A DNA stretch of 64,000 nt from Ziziphus jujuba (lineage: Eukaryota; Streptophyta; Magnoliopsida; Rosales; Rhamnaceae): positions 17,361,001 through 17,425,000 of the forward strand of contig NC_083388.1 of assembly GCF_031755915.1 (NCBI RefSeq). The letters run 5' to 3'. Position 1 is the stretch's first letter, and every line of letters starts with the position of its first letter. This document shows positions 47,151-56,671 of the stretch, piece after piece. The notes beneath the pieces are model-generated. The model saw only the letters and a program-made list of their open reading frames with translations, did not search any database and was not told the DNA's origin. The position numbers were made by a program, and so were the translations under genes.

Positions 47151-47833
47151 TAGACCTGGCAATTTGGGTCATGACACGGCGACACGACTCGAAAACGACA
47201 TGGAATAAATGAGTTTGGGTTTATTATAAATGGGTTCGGGTCATAATCGGGTCAACCCGTTTAACACGATTATTAATCGTGTCATTTTCGGGTTGACCTG
47301 TTTTACTCGAAATTGACCCGTTACGACCCATTTATTAAATGTGTCAGTTTTAACCCGACACGATTATACACCTATTACAACCCATTTAAATTTATTTTTA
47401 AATTAATATTTTATCACTAATATAATATTTAATAACTAAAAAATATTATAAATTAAAAATTTTATAAAAATAATTTTCTATTACTAATTTTTTAAGAACA
47501 AAAAATACATCTTTAATAAAACAAAAACATAAAAATAAAAAAAATAAATTTTTTTTTAGGTTAATAGGTTAATTTTCGGGTTAACGGGTTAATAGGTTAG
47601 TTTTCGGATTAATAGGTCAATTTCAGGTTAACGGGTTAATAGGTCAACACGACCCGTTAAAATAATCGTGTTAAACGGGTCGTGTCGTGTTGACCTGTTT
47701 ATAAACAGGTCGGGTTAGTGTTTTGGATACCTGACACGATTAATAAATGAGTCTTGTTGGGTTAGGCATTTTTGACATGATTATTAAACGGGTTGACATG
47801 AACACGACCCACGAACACGAATTGCCAGGTCTA
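47151..47833. mobile_element. non-autonomous TIR transposon (hAT-like), 683 bp, nested in the LINE
   Basis: The ends are perfect 14-bp inverted repeats, TAGACCTGGCAATT and AATTGCCAGGTCTA. An exact 8-bp target duplication CATATAAA lies at 47143-47150 and 47834-47841. Eight-base duplications point to the hAT superfamily. The interior has many copies of GGGTTAACGGGTTAATAGG-like and ACACGACCCGTT-like phrases on both strands and no coding capacity. It interrupts the LINE between its zinc-finger and RNase H regions, so it inserted later. Confidence 0.9.
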
Positions 47834-47841
47834 CATATAAA

Positions 47842-48582
47842 CAATAGTCAGAAGCTTGTGGAGCTATATGTCACTCCAAAAATAAAAGATTACTTGCAAC
47901 ATAAGGATAAGCGATTGTTCACCATCTTTTTTGTTACTTTGATGTACTTTACGTGGAGATGTCGAAATGAATTTATTTTCTCGGGCCCTATATAAAGCCA
48001 GGTTTTGATTTTTCGTTTCAACAAGTTAGTCGAAGATTTCTTGCAGGAAGACATGAACAGTGCCAGAATGGCTTCTCCAAAGGAGCAATGGGCTACTCCT
48101 CCTAAGGATTGGTGGAAAATTAATACCGATGCGGCATTTTGTAATGATCAAGCAGGAATTGCCTTCACTGTGAGAGATTGGAAAGGTTAGGTCATGCATC
48201 TTGACTTCAAGCACATTTGCTGTGGTCCCCCTTGGAAGCTGAAGTGAAAGCTTTCTCCTAGGCTGTTGATGTGGCCAAACAAAGGGGTTGGAAAAATCTT
48301 CTTTGGTCTACAATCTGGTGGATGGTATTGTTGCTCCAGAAGATCCCACGGGATGGGAAACTAGATACAACTTTTTCTCCCTTAGATCGGTTTTTGCTAA
48401 GGATAACTGGTGCTTGTCTTGGAACTCAAGAAACTCTAATAGAGTTGCAGATTTACTTGCCAAGAAAGCTCTTCAGTTTGGATGTTTATCTATTCCTTTT
48501 TGTTGCTCTTCTGTCTCTCTTCCCAGGGATGTCTTGGACCTTCTTGCCTCTGACATCCTTGGAAATAATCTTTCTTTGTAAT
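47842..48582 (+). pseudogene. LINE RNase H domain and 3' tail, broken
   Basis: After the nested element the LINE frame resumes with KLFTIF-like and FTWRCRNEFIFSG sequence, then WWKINTDAAF, the first RNase H aspartate motif, AGIAFTVRDWKG and a stop. In another frame, WNSRNSNRVADLLAKKALQF gives the typical C-terminal end of the plant LINE RNase H domain. The splitting over two frames shows it is non-functional. Confidence 0.8.
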
Positions 48583-48674
48583 TCCCTCTCGTTTTCTCAG
48601 GAGGTTTTTTGTGCCTTGTGCAATGAAAGCTTATTCACCAAAAAAAAAAAAAAAAAAAAAGTGGAGGGGCCAAA

Positions 48675-49270
48675 AATCTTCAAAAGGAAAATTAAATAAC
48701 AAAAAATTCCTTTAAGATGCAAAAATATTAAAATTAAGTTATATGAAACAATTAAAAATGTGAAAAACTAAAATTATAAAGCCAATATGCATCAAAGACA
48801 AAGAGAATAACTTTTTCTTTTCTTTTTTTCCCTTTTTTTTTTTCTATTAAGGGTAAAACGGGGGCCCAAATATAGAAAAATCAAGTTAACATATTGTAGA
48901 TTCGTATCTTGTAATTAAGAAGTTAATTGTGATATAATCTTATTAACGAAAATGTTATTGGGATGGCCATATAGGATAAATGAATAAAAAATAAATAAAT
49001 TGGGTAGTCATCTTCTCAGACCATAACGTGGCTCCGCTCTTTTCTATATAATATCTAGTTATATAGGTCTTTTTGGACTCTCTTTTATAATATATATGTA
49101 TATATATATATATATATATATTAATCCTAAAACCTTAAATTATTAATAAGTATAAATACCATATATATTTAACTATGTCAACAATATTTAAATATATGGA
49201 TTAGGTTGTACTTTTAATATACAGTAGAGAAATTTAGAACTTATCACACACACACATATATATATATATA
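48675..49270. other. AT-rich spacer between LINE and foldback element
   Basis: No coding sequence is visible. The stretch includes T-rich tracts near 48812-48845 and TA repeats near 49092-49121 and 49257-49270. The foldback element's left end abuts the last TA run. Confidence 0.6.
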
Positions 49271-52132
49271 GAGTCTTTCTATGGTCAAAACTGACCTGAC
49301 GAAAATAGTACGGTCTAAAAACATGGGAAATTGCCTATCTATTAGATTTTAACTTATCCAATGAACGACTCAAATATTTTTTTGTCACATGTGAGAAAAT
49401 TGCAACTTCAAAATAATTTCCTTCAACCTTCCTGCTCAAAATATCATTTCCTTTTCCACTTGCACCACTGTTTCACACAGACTTTACCATTTCAAAATTT
49501 TCAAATAAAATCCACAATCTCTCACTGTTTCAAAATTTCCAGATAAAATCCACCATCTCCACCGTTCCAGCCCTAGATATTTTTCTATTGCTTCTGCCGC
49601 CCGGGCCTTATTCTCGAAAATCCAAAATCCATTTAGAGCTTGGGTTCAAGGTTAGTATTTTTGAGCCATTGTTTTTTTTTTTTTTTCCAGTGTGAACAAA
49701 AAACTCAAAAAAAAAAAAAATGACATCAATAACCTACAAAACATCACCGGCCTAGGTATCAAACATATGGATGTTTTCCTTCAGATTGAGAGCTACTCTT
49801 TCTTGGTGGTCTAGAATAGTCTTAACGTGGCAGAGAGTGAAGTCTCGGTGGTGACTGTATCGGATATGAGGTTGAGGAGTTCCTACTTGGAGAGTTTCGA
49901 TTGAGCTATGAGGGACGAGCAGACGATCAAAGAGGAGTTAGAGTGGTGGGGTTTTAGAGAATAAGAATTGAGATGGTGGTGTTGTGGGTTGAATTGAATA
50001 CTGGAAAGAATGAGGTTTGAGGACATAGAGTTCCAAAAGCTTTAGCGCTTTTGTAAATTTTTTTTGTTATTTTCTTTTTTTTTTAAAATTCCTTTGTAAT
50101 TTTTTTTTTATATTTTTATAAGTATCATTTAAAATAATAAGATTCATCAAACTTAAAAAAAAAAAATTGAGGACCAATTGAAAAATAACCCCCAAAAAAA
50201 AAAAAAAATTGGGGGACCAAAGCTAACACTTTTACATTCCAATAGCGTTTGCTTTGATCCCCTATTTTTTTAAATTTTTTTTATTATTTTCTTTTTTTTA
50301 ATCCCTTTGTAATTTTTTTATATGTTTATAAGTATAATTTAAAATAATAAAATTCAAAATTAACAAAAAAAATTGAGGACCAATTGAAAATTACAAAATT
50401 CAAAAGATAACAAAAAATTAAAAATTGGGGGACCAAAGCCAATATTTTTGTACCCTAACAGCGTTGGTTTTAGTCCCCAATTTTTTTTAAATTTTTTATT
50501 ATTATTATTTTTAATTATTTTATAATTTTTTTATATTTTTATAAGTATCATTCAAAATAATAAAATTCAAACTTAAAAAAAAAATTTGAGGACCAATTGA
50601 AAATTACAAAATTGAAAAAATAATAAAAAAAATTAGGGGATCAAAGCCAACGCTGTTGGGATGTAGTAGCGTTGACTTTGGTCCCCAAATTTTTTTTTTT
50701 TAGTTATCTTTTTAATTTTTTAATTTTCAATTGGTTTTCAATTTTTTTTTATTAAGTTTGAATTCTATTATTCTAAATGATACTTGTAAAAATATAAAAA
50801 AAATTACAAAGGAATTAAAAAAAAAAAAAAATTTAAAAAATTGGGGCACCAAAGCTAACGCTGTTGGGATGTAAAAGAGTTGGCTTTGGTTCAGCAATTT
50901 TTTTTTTTTGATGTCTTTTCAATTTTGTAATTTTCAATTGATCTTCAATTTTTTGTTAAGTTTGAATTTTATTAGTTTAAATGATACTTGTAAAAATATA
51001 AAAAAAATATTAATGGAATTAAAAAAAATAAAAAAGAAAATAATAAAAAAAATTTAAAAAATTGAAGGATCAAAGCCAACGCTGTTGAAATTTTTTTATA
51101 ATTTTCAATTAGTCCTCAATTTTTTTTGTTAAGTTTGAATTTTATTATTTTGAATGATATTTATAAAAATATAAAAAAATTACAAAAGAATTAAAAAAGA
51201 AGAAAATAACAAAAATATTAAAAAATTAAAAAATTAAAAAATTAAAAAATTTAGAAAAACATTAAAGCTTCCAGAACTCTACGTCCTCAAACTTCTTTCT
51301 TTCCAGTATTCGATTCAACCCATAACACCACCATCTCAATTCTTGTTATCTGAAACCCTACCATTCTAACTCCTCTATGATCACTTGCTCGTCTCTCATA
51401 GCTCAATCGAAACTCTCCAAGTCGGAATTCCTAACCTTATATCTGATCAAGATCGAGGTCTCAAAACTCAAAAAAACCCAACCAAACGAGACTCAATTAT
51501 CAAGGCTATAGACGCCCTTTCTACTCTGACCAGCGATACAGTCACCACTGTGACTTTGCTCTCGGCCACGTTAAGACTGCTCTGGACCACCAAGAGAGCA
51601 GCCCTTAATCTAGAGGAAAATGCTCACTTGTTTGGTACCTAAGTTGGTGACGTTTTGCAGGTCATCGATGTCATTGCCTTTTTTTTTTTTTTTTTTTTTT
51701 TTTGGTTTTTGGTTCACACTTAAAAAAAAAAAAAATTGGCTCACAAATACTAGCCTTTAACCCAAGCTCTAAATGGATTTTAGATTGTGGAGGAGAAGGC
51801 CCAGGCGGTGGAAGCAATAGAAGAATATCTGGGACTGGAATGGTGGAGATGGTGGATTTTATTTAGGAATTTTGAATTGGTGAGATATGGTGGATTTTAT
51901 TTGAAAATTTTGAAATGGTAAAGTCTATGTGAAACAGTGGTGCGAGCGAGAAAGAAAATGATATTTGAAGCGGGAAGGTTGAAGGAAATTTTTTTGAAGT
52001 TGCAATTTTCTCACATATGACAGGAAAGTATCTGAGCCGTTCATTGGATAAGTAGAAATCTAATGGTTGATCATTTTTTCATGTTTTTGGACCGTACCAT
52101 TTTAGTCAGGTTGGTCTTGAACATAAAAGGAC
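49271..52132. mobile_element. large foldback / long-TIR transposable element, about 2.86 kb
   Basis: The left arm (49271 to about 50050) and right arm (about 51260-52132) are reverse complements at about 0.8 kb. Landmarks on the left such as AATGAACGACTCAAATA, ATAAAATCCACCATCTCCAC, CATTTAGAGCTTGGGTT, AGTTTCGATTGAGCTATGAG and AATACTGGAAAGAA recur inverted on the right. The terminal 35 bp of the arms match (GAGTCTTTCTATGGTCAAAA against the inverse ending in AAAAGGAC). The centre is AT-rich with five hairpin boxes. Both ends sit in TA repeats, so a target duplication cannot be read. Long arms and no transposase suggest a non-autonomous Mutator-like or foldback element. Confidence 0.8.
50216..51110. 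repeat. array of five hairpin boxes with about 210-bp period
   Basis: Boxes built on ACCAAAGCCAACGCT plus an inverse AGCGTTGACTTTGG start at 50216, 50432, 50641, 50848 and 51070. Between them, GAGGACCAATTG-type phrases point one way on the left (50169, 50377, 50588) and the other way on the right (about 50728, 50936 and 51105), so the array is symmetric about roughly 50660. Confidence 0.75.
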
Positions 52133-52183
52133 TATATATATATATATATATATATATATCTATATATCTATATATAGATATAA

Positions 52184-52365
52184 GGATATTCTACGGTGCG
52201 GACCATTCACATGTGGACCGTACCAAAAGTCGACGTTTTTTGAAAAAAAAACATCAGCTTTACTGTGTATATGTACATAGTAAAACCAACAAATTTTTTT
52301 TTTTTCAAAAAATGTTGATTTTTGATATGGTTCATATGCAGAGAGTTTGCACCATAAAACTACTC
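52184..52365. mobile_element. small hairpin MITE in TA-rich DNA
   Basis: The left arm AGGATATTCTACGGTGCGGA, then AAAAGTCGACGTTTTTTGAA, is the approximate inverse of the right arm ending in TTTGCACCATAAAACTACTC, with TTCAAAAAATGTTGATTTTT before it. The loop is short and AT-rich. Both ends border TA runs, compatible with a TA target duplication. It lies just outside the foldback element. Confidence 0.65.
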
Positions 52366-52967
52366 TATATATATATATATATATAGAGGGTAGTGCCCAA
52401 TTTGGAATTTACAAATAAAAATTAAAACATACTACAAAGAGCTGTTAATTATAAACAGTGAAGCAAAAATCAGTGACAGAGGGGATATATCAGCGAAAAG
52501 ATCGAGTGTCGGTCACCGGCGACATTGATAGGGGGGAAAAAGTTTCTGTCATGGATGCCGAAGAAATATCGCCGAAGTCGACAAATATCGTCGGAATTGT
52601 CAAAAATCTGTGGGAGTTTCGGAGTTGTGGTGGAAAACAATGGAAACACAGAGGAAAAGCCGGTTGTCGGTGGAGATTTTGGATGGAAATATCGACCGGC
52701 TCACGGATCTGGCTCTCAGATTTTGGATGAATCCTTCCTTTATCGAAGTTTTTTTTTTCCCCCCTTAGTGGTGAGATCTTGTATTTCTTCTTCTTCTTTT
52801 TTTTTTTTTTTTTTTAAATAAACACTAAAAAAAAAAAATTCTCAAATCTGGTCTTTCTTCACGTTTTGCTTCTCTGGTGCACAGTCTAGTTGCAAATCAC
52901 AAAACAAAAGGAAAGAAAAAAAAATGCAGAAGCACGAACAAAGAGAAGAAAAGAGAAAAGAAGAGGA

Positions 52968-53227
52968 AGGGGGAAGACTAGAAGAGGAAGGAAGGGGGAT
53001 GGGACATAAAGGAGAGGAAGGATCTGGAAGAAAAAATTTTTTTAATTGATTTTTTAATTTTTTTTAAAATAAATTAATTTGTCTTATTTAATAACTAGAA
53101 GAGAAGAGAAGAGAAGAGGAAGGGGGACAGGACAGAGATGAGAGGAATGATCTGGAAGGAAAAAAATAAATTTAATTGATTTTTTAATTTTTTAAAAATA
53201 AATTAATTTGTTTTATTTAATAACTAG
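52968..53227 (+). repeat. tandem duplication of about 130 bp
   Basis: Two copies (about 52968-53097 and 53098-53227) share a GAAG-rich start, GATCTGGAAG, TTTAATTGATTTTTTAATTT, AAAATAAATTAATTTG and the end TTATTTAATAACTAG. They differ by small indels only. Confidence 0.8.
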
Positions 53228-54039
53228 ATTATTTATTATACTTTTCAATAATATTGCAAAGGAAAGATTTCCATTAAGTAGGATATTGAAAAAGAAAAAA
53301 AAATTTGATTTTATAAATTCAAAAAGAAATTGAATTATAGGAAATCTTGTTAGAAAATTTTCAACTATAAAAATTCATATGTTAACAGTTAGCTGAAAAG
53401 ATAAAACAATTACAGTAAAAAAGCCACGAGAGAATTAAAGGGAGGAATAAAATATAATGTATTGTTATACTCGGAAAATATCGAGATATGATTATCAATT
53501 TGAAGAATTAAAGAGTTTTTTTTAGTATTGATAAGATATTATGATTAATATTTAAAAATTTCTTACATTTTAGTATTATCTATTAAATTATTCTATATTT
53601 TGATGGTAAGTAATATTATAATTTATTCATTTATAATAATTTGTAATATTTATGAACCTTTTTATTTTTAAATTTTAATTATTATATTTTTATATTATTT
53701 TACTATATTAATTATCTGACATATTAAAATTTGTATCATAAACTAAAATTTACAATTATTGTAATTTTATCAATATTTTTATCAATTCATATTCTTTCGA
53801 TATTCTATCGATATTGATATTTTTATCACTAATTATAAATATCAAATGGTTGTGTGTGGATGGTTACCGTTCGGCAGCTTTGCAACTATGCCCGTCCTTG
53901 TAGGCGTTGATCGCGGACGAGAGGTGGCCGCCTAGGAAGAGTAACGGAGACAGGTGAATAGTGGAGACCTGGACACGTAACCCACTGGTCAAATCCTACA
54001 AAAGAAAATATATTTATCTTTTAATTAAATTATAATTTT

Positions 54040-54260
54040 AAACCATACTGCTATAGGGACCAAGGCGTTTACCAATTTTATATACCAACTGATTTATCAA
54101 TTCGTTTGTATATAAATTTTTTTTATCATTTAAATAAATTATGCTTTTTATTTCGGAAAAAAAATTATTATGTTCTACTATATTGCTATGGGGATGGGAA
54201 TTGGTGTTAATCAATTTCATTTACCAACTGATTTTAACAAAAAATGTCAATTTATTTATT
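54040..54260 (+). repeat. diverged tandem duplication of about 80 bp
   Basis: Copy one (about 54044-54118) has ATACTGCTATAGGGA, TACCAACTGATTT and CAATTCGTTTGTATAT. Copy two (about 54179-54262) has ATATTGCTATGGGGA, TACCAACTGATTT and CAATTTATTTATTTAT. A 60-bp spacer separates them. Confidence 0.65.
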
Positions 54261-54560
54261 TATATTTAGTTTATCTTAACTTTTGAGTTAATAAAATAAT
54301 AAATAGCAATATTATTTGTCTCATTACTCCTGTTTGTGCCTTTTGTTTATGAATTTAAAATGCCCAAATCACTTTCAAATATGTAATAGCATTTCCCATA
54401 GTATTTGGAAAAAAATTAAAAATAAAAAATTCAATTAAATAATTCTTAAAAAAACACTTAAAGGAGAAGTGATTCCTCTTTTTTCCACCAAAAATCTCTA
54501 ATGTGCTGTGTTCTTGATAGCCTTCTTTTTCCACACATACACCCAAAAAAAAAAAAAAAA

Positions 54561-54712
54561 AAATCATGTGTATGGTATGCTGATACTTTTCGTCTATAAA
54601 TACCCTGTATATTATCGCTGTAATTTTTCTTTCCAGAAGAGGAGTGCAATATGCTGGAATTACATTAATTCACGAAAATTGTGATTGGATTTATTTATTC
54701 TGACTGAGAAAA
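54561..54712 (+). repeat. copy of the receptor-kinase 3' flank (first copy)
   Basis: It matches 59514-59657, downstream of the intact kinase gene, through AAATCATGTGTATG, AAATACCCTGT, AGTATGCTGAAAT-like sequence and TTGTGATTGGATTTATT in the same order. The natural reading is that a second kinase copy once lay upstream and was lost, leaving its flank. Confidence 0.65.
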
Positions 54713-56430
54713 GAAAAAAAAAAAAAAAAAAAAAAAAGAATCTCCATTTAGAAGGATCAAATTTAGTTGTGAATTCCCATATGACAGTAGTAGTAGTCAC
54801 AAGGCATCAAATTTGTGAAAAGTTGGAAGGATTTATTTGGCAGAAGCAGTAGTATCAAGATAATAGTTGTCTGAAGGAGCTATGAATATGATCTTTCCGA
54901 ACTTTTGGTTGAGAATATGTATTTTTATTTATTTATTTATTGTAAAACTTAATGTTATTGGTTGTTTGCCATAAGAACATTTGCCTTTTACAGTCGTTGT
55001 TACACTGGAAGTATTTATTCAGAAGAATGGGGATTTATGACAGTGTAGTGTTTTGTCCATTTCAAAATTACCATGTAACATAAATGAACATGTTATTTTG
55101 GTTCAATGAAATTTGGAAACTTTCCTTATATTAAATTAACATACATGTTTAACTCAAATTGGTTTATTGGTTGCGGTCCCTTGTTTGGGTTTTTTTATTA
55201 TTTTTTTAATTTTTTTTTAAGGATAATCATGACCAAAATCAGCTGGCCGCTATCTTTGACGGGTTTACAATTATTGTCTTTTTCCCTCTTTCTTATTCGA
55301 TCAAAATAGGGTGGCGTTGTTGTCTTTTTCTCACTCATCCACGCTATTTTAAGTTTTTACCATACACATTTACTTTTTTGCCCTTTTTAATATGTTAAAT
55401 ATTTATTATTATTATTATTATTTTTTTTTTTTTTATTTGATTTTACATGGTGTTTCTTTTCCTCGGACCATAAGCCACCGGTTGCTGCAGTCCGAAGCCG
55501 CTGACCATTATTTATACAGACAACCTAAAAATACTAGGGAAACCAGTTTCATTTCCAAAACAGTGCCTTTAATTTTTCGATCTCATATTGCTTGAGCTTT
55601 TAAAGTTGTGGGCAACTTTGCACACCGCCTTTTACCCTTTTATTTTTTTTGGTTCTCATGGCAGTATTTTCTTTTGTTTATTTGTATTTCTATACTTTTT
55701 TATATTCTATTATTTGGGCAGTCTTTCTCTACTTGTGTGCTCTATTAAGCAAATAATTGCAAAAAAAAGTAAAAAGAAAAAAGAATTTGGTGAATTTTGC
55801 AATTAGCAGCAGATCCAATTGCTCTAAACAAGGTCCTACAGGAGGAGCAAGTGAGCATGAAGTTGGATTCTATTGAAATTCTATATCTCTACGGAACAAT
55901 GTGATTAGAGGAAGGAAAAGCAGCTTATGACTATGGAGAAGAGGGTCAGTCATAAAATGAGAAAAGAAATATTAAAAAAAAAAAAGAAAAGAAAACTTTT
56001 TGAGTTTTAAAAAGATAAAAGGTAAGAATGTAAATGAACAAGCAAAAAATTGAAATTAGCGTGGATAAGTGAAAAAGGACGGTGACAGTCAGTAGCGCCA
56101 CCCATCAAACTATAGTTTAATGTTTTTTATTTAATTCTCTCGACTGCTCCATTACAATATTTCATAATCCCCAAAAAAAAAAAAGGGCTTCGTAGTATTA
56201 TTGCACATAAACAAAGCCAATATCAATTATAAAATGGAAATTTACAAGCACCAAATAAAAATCAAATTTTTAACCAAATTACGAGTAAAATCTAGATAGA
56301 GTAAAGCATGTTTACGTAAAAATTCTTTAGCGAACCTATACCAGACTGCGGAAGTCATTTTCGCAAATAGTACAAGTCCAAGTCAATGAACGTGTTCTGT
56401 GAACGTGGATTTGTACAACTTGCACTGCTT

Positions 56431-56671
56431 TAGCTGATTTGTTGACTTGTTGCAGTACGTGACTTGACTTGATGTGGCAGCTCTTTCAATTTACCAAAAA
56501 AAGATGCGAAATGCAGCACCTTCATATCATATATGGTAAAAAGACAATTGACCCTGAGTCAACAACAGCTTCTCTTTCTACAAATTGTGCATATAATATA
56601 TACAGGCTTTGCTTATCCATGCCAAATTGCCAATTTTCTCATTTTTCTAGCCGAGAAAAGAGAAAGAATAC
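56431..56671 (+). promoter_or_regulatory. receptor-kinase promoter with W-box cluster and TATA box
   Basis: TTGACT occurs at 56442-56447 and 56464-56469, TTGACC at 56548-56553, and the inverse GTCAAC at 56559-56564, within about 240 bp of the start codon. The W-box core TTGAC(C/T) is bound by WRKY factors that control defence genes. A TATA-like ATATAATATA (56591-56600) lies about 75 bp before the ATG. Binding is inferred, not shown. Confidence 0.55.

Larger units (their letters stand above)
43485..48660 (+). mobile_element. LINE (plant L1-type non-LTR retrotransposon), inactive, 14-bp target duplication
   Basis: Domains in order: a short 5' coding remnant (to about 43838), an endonuclease-type region (from 43892), reverse transcriptase (about 45181-46560), a zinc-finger/linker region (46560-47142), RNase H (47842-48582) and a poly-A tail (48640-48660). 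The exact direct repeat GTGGAGGGGCCAAA flanks it at 43471-43484 and 48661-48674, which defines both ends. Many stops and frameshifts break the frames. The catalytic YADD-type box of the reverse transcriptase reads YVNN at 45845-45856. A 683-bp TIR element is nested at 47151-47833. The very short 5' coding part suggests 5' truncation on insertion. The element cannot encode active enzymes. Confidence 0.9.
52366..56430. other. intergenic region upstream of the receptor kinase
   Basis: No gene is supported. A slightly GC-richer stretch (52450-52740) has overlapping frames of 90 and 98 codons with no domain. Tandem duplications lie at 52968-53227 and about 54040-54260. A block near 54561-54712 resembles the kinase gene's 3' flank. 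Another small GC-rich island lies at 53855-53990. Poly-T and poly-A tracts are frequent. Confidence 0.6.

Noticed and set aside
52458..52821. Overlapping 90- and 98-codon frames in a GC-richer patch
   Set aside because: Two overlapping frames with no domain and no splice context; more likely a repeat or decayed fragment.
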